A stretch of DNA of 8,088 bases from Candidatus Saccharimonadales bacterium (GTDB taxonomy: Bacteria; Patescibacteriota; Saccharimonadia; Saccharimonadales; Saccharimonadaceae). The position numbers were made by a program, and so were the translations under genes. Below, one piece after another: positions 1 through 4,768 of this stretch (positions are counted from its first letter, which is position 1; every line of letters begins with the position of its first letter). The notes beneath the pieces are model-generated. The model did not search any database. It saw only the letters and a list, made by a program, of their open reading frames with translations, and was not told where the DNA came from. Location: positions 1-8,088 of the forward strand of contig JASLCR010000025.1 in the NCBI GenBank assembly GCA_030145955.1, in the 5' to 3' direction.

Positions 1-64
1 GTTGGCGTGTACGACGAGTCTAATAGAACATAAATAAGCTCACCCGCTCTACCTCAAGCAGCCA

Positions 65-73
65 TGCTATACT
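65..73 (+). promoter_or_regulatory. Extended -10 promoter of leuS, predicted leaderless start
   Basis: TGC-TATACT gives an extended -10 box (TG at 65-66, hexamer at 68-73). No good -35 hexamer lies 16-18 bp upstream, which fits an extended -10 promoter. By the usual 7-nt rule transcription would begin near position 80, only about 3 nt before the leuS ATG at 83, and there is no Shine-Dalgarno before that ATG. The motif is seen directly; the start point is inferred. Confidence 0.55.
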
Positions 74-82
74 AAGTAGCGT

Positions 83-2503
83 ATGAAACGCTATAATCCA
101 TCTGAAATTGAGCCAAAATGGCAGAAAATATGGGCCGAAGATGGCCGCTATAACGCCACCGAAGATTCTGATAAGCCAAAGTACTATGTAACAGGCATGT
201 TTCCGTATCCGTCTGGTGCGGGTATGCATACTGGCCACTTTTTTGAACACTCGATTGTTGATGCCGTAGCGCGTTTTTACCGAGCACAAGGCCATAACGT
301 GACCTACCCAATGGGGTGGGACAGCTTTGGCCTACCGGCAGAAAACTATGCCATCAAAACTGGCGTTGCTCCAGCGGTGGCAACAAAAGAGAATATAGCG
401 AACTTTAAAAATCAGCTAACACGTGTTGGCGCGAGTATTGACTGGTCTCGCGAACTCAACACGACAGACCCTGAGTACTACAAGTGGACTCAGTGGATTT
501 TTACCCAGCTGTTTGAGCGAGGTCTGGCCTACCAGAAAGAGTCACTACAGTGGTGGTGCCCCGTTGATAAAACTGTGCTTGCAAATGAGCAAGTAGAAAG
601 TGGTAAATGTTGGCGTTGTGGCAGTGAAGTTGAAAAGAAATCTATGAACCAATGGTTCTTCAAGATTACTGACTACGCAGATGCATTACTCGAAGAGATT
701 CCGGCGCTAAACTGGCCAGAGAAAATCAAGACTGCCCAGACGAACTGGATTGGTAAATCCGAGGGTGCGGAGATAAGTTTCCAGATTGAGAATAGCGATG
801 AGACAATCACAGTTTTCTCGACTCGTCCTGATACGATTTTTGGCGCTACTTTTCTGGTGCTCGCTCCAGAGCATAAATTAGCTCGGACTCTTACGACTGA
901 CGATACTCGTGCGACCGTTGAAAATTATATTGATGAAGCGGTAAAGAAATCTGAGATCGAACGCCAGAGCGAAGGCAAAGAAAAAACGGGTGTCTTTACC
1001 GGTAGTTATGCTGTCAACCCAGCAAATGGCGAAAAAGTACCGATTTGGATTGCTGACTACGTGCTTGGTGGCTATGGTACAGGTGCGGTTATGGGTGTAC
1101 CTGCCCATGATGAGCGTGATTTTGCCTTTGCGGAGAAGTTTGAGCTCCCGATTATTGAAGTCATTCAAAAGCCAAATCATGACGAGGCGATTTATCATGG
1201 CGAAGGCCTACTAATTAATTCCGGTACTTTTGATGGCATGAGTACGAGCGATGCGCGCGAAGAAATTGTGGCATGGCTTGAGCAGCAAGGAACAGGTAAG
1301 GGTAAAACTACTTACAAGATGCGTGACTGGCTAATTAGTCGTCAGCGCTATTGGGGTGCTCCAATTCCGATTATTCATTGTGATGAGCACGGTGCTGTGC
1401 CGGTACCTGAAAAGGACCTTCCGGTTGTACTACCTGAAGTGAAGGACTACGAACCAAAGGGCGATGGCAAATCTCCACTTGCACGTCAGACTGAATGGGT
1501 GAACACGACTTGCCCAACTTGTGGTAAGCCAGCGAAGCGCGAAACTGATGTAATGGACGGTTACGCATGTAGCTCCTGGTACCTACTTCGCTATACTGAT
1601 CCGCGCAATAGTGAGCAAGCGTGGGCGCCAGAGAAGGCGAAGTACTGGACGCCGGTGGATATGTATATTGGTGGTGATCATGCAGTAGCACATCTTCTTT
1701 ATGTACGCTTCTGGAGTCACGTGTTCTACGATATGCAACTTGTACCAGAGAAAGAGCCGGTGAAGCAGCTGGTGTACCATGGTCTGATTCAGGCTGAAGA
1801 TGGACGCAAGATGAGCAAGAGCCTCGGTAATGTGGTTGATCCGCTTGATGTGATTGATCAAGGCTACGGCGCTGATGCCTTGCGTACTTTTGAGCTCTTC
1901 CTTGGGCCGATCAATGAAAATTCAAACTGGTCTTCACGTGGTATTGCGGGTGTGTATCGATTCTTGACTCGCCTTTGGACTTTGGTGCAAGAATTTGACG
2001 GGAGCGAAAAGGCTGATGTAAGCAGTGCGAAGCTTGAAAGCACCGTACACCAGACTATCAAGAAGGTGAGTGGCGATGTTCATCGACTCAGCTTTAATAC
2101 GGCGATTGCGGCACTGATGGAGTGCACTAATGAACTGTACAAGCTAAAAACCGATGGCTTCAGCGAGGCGTGGCGTGAAAATCTTGCGAAGATTATCCAG
2201 CTCGTGCAGCCATTCGCACCGCACATGGCGGCGGAGCTTTGGCAGCAGCTTGGCTATGACAGTCAGCTTGATTTTGAGTCGTGGCCAGTGTGGGATGAGG
2301 CAAAGATTGTTACCGATACAGTCACGATTATCGTTCAGGTAAACGGTAAGCTTCGCGCTAAGCTTGAGCTTGCAAAAGATGCATCTGAAGAGGAAGTTAC
2401 GAGCGCTGCTCTTGCTGATGAAAAAGTACAATCACTTCTAGGCAACCAAAAACCGGCCAAGGTGATTTATGTCCCTGGCCGGCTTGTGAATATCGTGAAA
2501 TAG
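83..2503 (+). CDS. leuS: Leucyl-tRNA synthetase (LeuRS)
   Basis: Cytoplasmic class I aminoacyl-tRNA synthetase that charges tRNA-Leu with leucine using ATP and edits mischarged products. The 806 residues are close to, but shorter than, the roughly 860 of E. coli. The HIGH-type motif is HTGH at 49-52 within FPYPSGAGMHTGH. A zinc-module-like region follows with C159, C176 and C179 (CWRCG). The CP1 editing domain spans about 225-420, with its threonine-rich STRPDT motif at 246-251 and the AHDERD motif at 341-346 holding the editing aspartate. A CPTCG knuckle lies at 478-482, KMSKS at 576-580, an anticodon-binding helical domain at about 650-740, and the typical C-terminal domain (VQVNGKLRAK, 751-760) ends the protein. 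The ATG at 83 gives the normal KRYNPSEIEPKWQ N-terminus and has no Shine-Dalgarno. The gene ends directly against a convergent gene at 2504. Confidence 0.98.
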   Translation: MKRYNPSEIEPKWQKIWAEDGRYNATEDSDKPKYYVTGMFPYPSGAGMHTGHFFEHSIVDAVARFYRAQGHNVTYPMGWDSFGLPAENYAIKTGVAPAVATKENIANFKNQLTRVGASIDWSRELNTTDPEYYKWTQWIFTQLFERGLAYQKESLQWWCPVDKTVLANEQVESGKCWRCGSEVEKKSMNQWFFKITDYADALLEEIPALNWPEKIKTAQTNWIGKSEGAEISFQIENSDETITVFSTRPDTIFGATFLVLAPEHKLARTLTTDDTRATVENYIDEAVKKSEIERQSEGKEKTGVFTGSYAVNPANGEKVPIWIADYVLGGYGTGAVMGVPAHDERDFAFAEKFELPIIEVIQKPNHDEAIYHGEGLLINSGTFDGMSTSDAREEIVAWLEQQGTGKGKTTYKMRDWLISRQRYWGAPIPIIHCDEHGAVPVPEKDLPVVLPEVKDYEPKGDGKSPLARQTEWVNTTCPTCGKPAKRETDVMDGYACSSWYLLRYTDPRNSEQAWAPEKAKYWTPVDMYIGGDHAVAHLLYVRFWSHVFYDMQLVPEKEPVKQLVYHGLIQAEDGRKMSKSLGNVVDPLDVIDQGYGADALRTFELFLGPINENSNWSSRGIAGVYRFLTRLWTLVQEFDGSEKADVSSAKLESTVHQTIKKVSGDVHRLSFNTAIAALMECTNELYKLKTDGFSEAWRENLAKIIQLVQPFAPHMAAELWQQLGYDSQLDFESWPVWDEAKIVTDTVTIIVQVNGKLRAKLELAKDASEEEVTSAALADEKVQSLLGNQKPAKVIYVPGRLVNIVK

Positions 2504-2752
2504 CTATTCGATAATCTCAGTCGAAGGTTGATTATACGATGGTGCTGGCTCGATAACACTTTTGTCTGGCGTAACATGGTCGTAAATACCGGCGCCAAGC
2601 GCAAGTGTCGTAGCCAACGCAACACCTCCCATCAAGAGTCTAGTATTTCTCCATTCACGATTGGTGAGGTAAAGGTTCTTATTGCCTAGTATATTTGGGC
2701 GTAATCGGCGTGTGTCTTCATCGTGTGGGGTATATTCGCTTGGATTTGTCAT
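2504..2752 (-). CDS. Small single-pass membrane protein, function unknown
   Basis: I do not recognise this 82-residue protein. The N-terminal 38 residues are polar and basic near the membrane (RRLR at 15-18, REWRNTR at 32-38). One hydrophobic segment at about 39-57 is rich in Gly, Ala, Leu and Val, and a Pro/Ser-rich tail of about 25 residues follows. By the positive-inside rule the N-terminus would be cytoplasmic and the tail outside; I see no cleavage signal. Three things support a real gene: it fills the gap between leuS and rpmF exactly, its stop abuts the leuS stop, and a near-consensus promoter lies at the right distance upstream. There is no Shine-Dalgarno, so the message is probably leaderless and the ATG at 2752 is favoured. 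Function cannot be inferred from the neighbours, since it is transcribed against leuS and away from rpmF. Confidence 0.75.
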   Translation of the reverse strand: MTNPSEYTPHDEDTRRLRPNILGNKNLYLTNREWRNTRLLMGGVALATTLALGAGIYDHVTPDKSVIEPAPSYNQPSTEIIE

Positions 2753-2761
2753 ACATCTAGT

Positions 2762-2790
2762 ATTTTATCAGCTTATGCTTACATTGTCAA
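2762..2790 (-). promoter_or_regulatory. Sigma70-like promoter of the small membrane protein gene
   Basis: On the minus strand, TTGACA (2790-2785, perfect consensus) is followed by a 17-bp spacer and TAAAAT (2767-2762). The expected start point is near 2755, giving a leader of about 3 nt before the ATG at 2752. This is the strongest promoter-like match in the window and argues that the small gene is expressed and leaderless. Confidence 0.75.
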
Positions 2791-2802
2791 TAGCTATCTC
2801 TA

Positions 2803-2831
2803 TTGAGATTTTTATCGTTTTACGCTACAAT
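2803..2831 (+). promoter_or_regulatory. Sigma70-like promoter of the rpmF-nusB-nudix-rnc unit
   Basis: TTGAGA (2803-2808), a 17-bp spacer and TACAAT (2826-2831). Transcription should start near 2838, leaving a leader of about 36 nt with an AGGAG Shine-Dalgarno (2861-2865) 8 nt before the rpmF ATG. The -35 box lies only 12 bp from the -35 box of the divergent promoter on the other strand, so the two polymerase sites are back to back and may interfere or share a regulator. Confidence 0.75.
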
Positions 2832-2873
2832 AGCGGTAAGTATATATCAACCCCTAGTTTAGGAGAATAATTC

Positions 2874-3023
2874 ATGGCACAGCCAAAGAAGCAATCAAGC
2901 CCGCGCAAGACTGGTCTTCGTCGTAGTCACCTACGCCTGAAACTTGCTCGTGCAGTTAACGCGAAATCACCAGTAAAAGTACTCACCACAAAGCGTGAGA
3001 CTGGCAAAAAAGTAGCTTCGTAA
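2874..3023 (+). CDS. rpmF: 50S ribosomal protein L32 (bL32), short form
   Basis: A 49-residue, strongly basic protein of the large ribosomal subunit. The start MAQPKK and the block RKTGLRRSHLRLKLA (11-25) match the bL32 pattern of a basic N-terminus followed by the R-G-x-R-R-S-H core. It has no cysteine, so it lacks the CxxC pairs of zinc-binding bL32. It is also shorter than the usual 56-60 residues and ends in a Lys-rich tail. The ATG at 2874 has a good Shine-Dalgarno (AGGAG, 2861-2865). The gene heads a unit with nusB, the Nudix gene and rnc; rpmF beside RNA-processing genes is a common bacterial association. The length and lack of zinc ligands are seen directly; bL32 identity rests on the N-terminal half, since the C-terminal half is divergent. 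Confidence 0.85.
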   Translation: MAQPKKQSSPRKTGLRRSHLRLKLARAVNAKSPVKVLTTKRETGKKVAS

Positions 3024-3040
3024 TTTTTGTAGTTACGAAG
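3016..3040 (+). other. Hairpin overlapping the rpmF stop codon
   Basis: CTTCGTAA (3016-3023) is perfectly complementary to TTACGAAG (3033-3040), giving an 8-bp stem with a 9-nt T-rich loop. The stem contains the rpmF TAA stop. The following bases (AATAAACACC) are not a T tract, so it does not look like an ordinary intrinsic terminator. It could be an attenuator, an mRNA-stability element or a processing site between rpmF and nusB; this is inference. Confidence 0.5.
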
Positions 3041-3078
3041 AATAAACACCCGACAATAAATTAACAAGGAAGAACCAA

Positions 3079-3537
3079 ATGGCTTCAAATCGACACCTCG
3101 GTCGTATCGTTGCACTACAGACACTCTACGAGTGCGAGTTTCATGCAGAAGATACTGCGAATGAACTCGTTGATGAGATTTTAGCGCGCAATATCGCTAG
3201 ATATGAAGAAACGATTGACGACAAGACATTTGTTGAGGAGCTAGCAAAGGGCGTACTATCGCGTCGCGGTGAGCTTGATGAAAAGCTCCAGCCAATTGCG
3301 CCAACGTGGCCAATTCACCAGGTAGCGCTGATCGATCGAAATGTCCTACGTATAGGTTTGTATGAACTGTTGTACCGCGCCGATACTGTTCCACCAAAAG
3401 TGGCTATCAACGAGGCAGTAGAGCTAGCAAAATCATTTGGTTCTGATAATTCGAGTAAGTTCATCAACGGCGTCCTTGGGACAGCACTCAGGACACTCGT
3501 GAAGGGAGAACCAGATGCCGAAGCCACGGAAGTTTGA
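3079..3537 (+). CDS. nusB: Transcription antitermination factor NusB
   Basis: An all-helical RNA-binding protein that, with NusE (S10), binds boxA in rRNA leaders and forms the antitermination complex. The 152 residues are near the family norm of 130-150. The opening NRHLGRIVALQTLYE (4-18) is the typical first helix, with basic residues for boxA RNA. The C-terminal half carries the hallmark run from DRNVLRIGLYELLY (86-99) through VPPKVAINEAVELAKSFG (104-121) to SSKFINGVLG (125-134). An AAGGA Shine-Dalgarno at 3066-3070 sits 8 nt before the ATG. The last 23 nt overlap the start of the Nudix gene, so translation is probably coupled. The tail after about 143 (EPDAEATEV) is acidic and outside the conserved fold; its codons double as the Nudix Shine-Dalgarno and start. 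Confidence 0.97.
   Translation: MASNRHLGRIVALQTLYECEFHAEDTANELVDEILARNIARYEETIDDKTFVEELAKGVLSRRGELDEKLQPIAPTWPIHQVALIDRNVLRIGLYELLYRADTVPPKVAINEAVELAKSFGSDNSSKFINGVLGTALRTLVKGEPDAEATEV
3504..3508 (+). promoter_or_regulatory. Shine-Dalgarno of the Nudix gene inside nusB
   Basis: GGGAG at 3504-3508 lies within the nusB reading frame, 6 nt before the ATG at 3515. It decides the Nudix start and means the overlap of 23 nt with nusB is real and not a mis-called start. Confidence 0.65.
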
Positions 3538-4012
3538 TTCATTCAAAAAAGTCCTCTCTCGAGGAAAAAAGCAATCTATCCAAGAGATTGTACGTGAGCC
3601 AACTGCTGGTGGAATAATATTTCGACACGGGGAAAAGGATCTTGAAATCCTTTTAATTCAAGATGCAAAGGATCGCTGGACAATACCGAAAGGTCATATA
3701 GAGCCAGGCGAAACAGCGGTGCAGACGGCACGTCGTGAGATTGCCGAAGAGGCGGGGCTTCACAATGTGGAGATGCTTGGATGGCTTGGTAAGATTCACT
3801 TTCGTTATCGCCGTATCGATAAACTTGTCCTCATGACCACGCAAATCTATCTGGTGAAGGCGCTTGGTGATACGAATGCCATTAAAAAAGAAGAGTGGAT
3901 GAATGATATCAAATGGTTCCGCTTTAATGATGCGCTCGATGAAATTGAATATGAAGATATCGCGAAACTGATGCTGAAAGCTAAAACGCGTATCCGCGAG
4001 GAGAACTTATAA
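3515..4012 (+). CDS. Nudix hydrolase (MutT / Ap4A-hydrolase type)
   Basis: A 165-residue Mg-dependent hydrolase of nucleoside diphosphates linked to another moiety. The Nudix box is complete at 60-82: G60, E66, R73-E-I-A-E-E78, then G81. WTIPKGHIEPGE (55-66) leads into it. The fold starts near 29 (PTAGGIIF) and the closing strand and helix run to about 155. Residues 1-25 form a strongly basic extension (KPRKFDSFKK, RGKK) that could touch RNA or nucleotides. The RWTIPKGH context resembles bacterial dinucleoside-polyphosphate hydrolases, but Nudix substrate cannot be read from sequence; RNA 5'-cap removal (RppH-like) or nucleotide-pool cleaning are alternatives. It overlaps nusB by 23 nt and its stop directly abuts the rnc ATG, so the three genes form one transcript. 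Confidence 0.93.
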   Translation: MPKPRKFDSFKKVLSRGKKQSIQEIVREPTAGGIIFRHGEKDLEILLIQDAKDRWTIPKGHIEPGETAVQTARREIAEEAGLHNVEMLGWLGKIHFRYRRIDKLVLMTTQIYLVKALGDTNAIKKEEWMNDIKWFRFNDALDEIEYEDIAKLMLKAKTRIREENL

Positions 4013-4732
4013 ATGACCGGCATGCAAACAGCGCCGTACCAGGACTTTGCCCGAGAAAAGCTCGGGTTTGAATTTTCTAATATTGATTTTCTTGTAACTG
4101 CGCTTACACACCGTAGCTACGTTAATGAACATAAAAAATCAGCGCGTGAGCACAACGAGCGGCTTGAATTCTTGGGTGATGCTGTGCTTGAGCTTGCAGT
4201 AACCGATTTTCTTTTCAATAACTACAGTGAGCCGGAAGGTATTTTGACAAGTTGGCGCGCGGCGCTGGTCCGTACTGAAAGCATTGGTGCAGCCGGTGAT
4301 AAGCTGGGCTACGAACCACTACTGCGCATGTCTCGTGGGGAAAAACAGGGTAGCGACCGGGCTAGGCAGCAGATTTTGGCTAATGCATTCGAGGCAGTTA
4401 TCGGTGCGATTTATCTTGAAAAAGGCTACGAAGAAGCTGAGAAATTTATCCAGAAGCACATCACGAGCAAACTAGAGGCTATTCTGAAAGATGGTAGCTG
4501 GCGCGATCCAAAGTCGCATCTTCAGGAAGTGTCGCAGCGCATCGATTCTGCAACGCCGCAGTATAGAGTGCTCGAGGAAGTTGGTCCCGATCATGACAAG
4601 GTGTTTACGCTCGGGGTATACGTCAATAATACGCTTATGGGCAAAGGCACGGGCCACTCAAAGCAGCTTGCCCAGCAAAATGCCGCCAGGGCTGCGCTGC
4701 AAGAATACGCCAAGCGTGAACTATCGGCGTAG
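4013..4732 (+). CDS. rnc: Ribonuclease III
   Basis: Double-strand-specific endoribonuclease that processes rRNA precursors and structured mRNAs, acting as a homodimer. The 239 residues are near the usual 220-240. The nuclease domain spans about 8-155, with the signature NERLEFLGDAVLE at 48-60 holding E49, E52 and D56, the acidic metal ligands. The second metal-binding patch reads ANAFEAVIGAIYLE (123-136): E127 is present, but the position of E. coli D114 is N124. The double-stranded-RNA-binding domain lies at about 165-233 (DPKSHLQE to the basic, Ala-rich helix KQLAQQNAARAAL). The ATG follows the Nudix stop with no gap; GAGGAG at 3998-4003 is its Shine-Dalgarno. A second ATG three codons in (4022) is possible but badly spaced. 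No terminator is visible before the next gene. Confidence 0.97.
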   Translation: MTGMQTAPYQDFAREKLGFEFSNIDFLVTALTHRSYVNEHKKSAREHNERLEFLGDAVLELAVTDFLFNNYSEPEGILTSWRAALVRTESIGAAGDKLGYEPLLRMSRGEKQGSDRARQQILANAFEAVIGAIYLEKGYEEAEKFIQKHITSKLEAILKDGSWRDPKSHLQEVSQRIDSATPQYRVLEEVGPDHDKVFTLGVYVNNTLMGKGTGHSKQLAQQNAARAALQEYAKRELSA

Positions 4733-4762
4733 TTGACCTCTTGATTATGCTCATGCTACTAT
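4733..4762 (+). promoter_or_regulatory. Promoter of the LRR surface protein, leaderless
   Basis: TTGACC (4733-4738), an 18-bp spacer and TACTAT (4757-4762). The predicted start point, 7 nt past the -10 box, is the A of the ATG at 4769. No Shine-Dalgarno precedes that ATG. The -35 box begins on the base right after the rnc stop codon, so this accessory gene has its own promoter despite lying 36 bp behind the operon. Confidence 0.65.
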
Positions 4763-4768
4763 AGCAGC

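Noticed and set aside
1..37. Possible C-terminal end of an upstream gene (frame 1 stop at 31-33, frame 2 stop at 35-37)
   Set aside because: Too few codons to tell a real frame; all three frames close within about 40 bases, and nothing identifies the product.
20..295. Minus-strand open frame opposite the start of leuS
   Set aside because: Lies over the catalytic HIGH region of a certain gene, has no promoter or Shine-Dalgarno of note, and reads as a shadow of leuS codons.
490..560. Recoding or alternative genetic code (UGA as Gly, as in Gracilibacteria and Absconditabacteria)
   Set aside because: All core genes are complete with the standard code, and nusB ends in TGA at its expected length.
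2853..2863. Small hairpin (CCTA/TAGG) touching the rpmF Shine-Dalgarno
   Set aside because: Only 4 bp; far too weak to claim a riboswitch or translational control.
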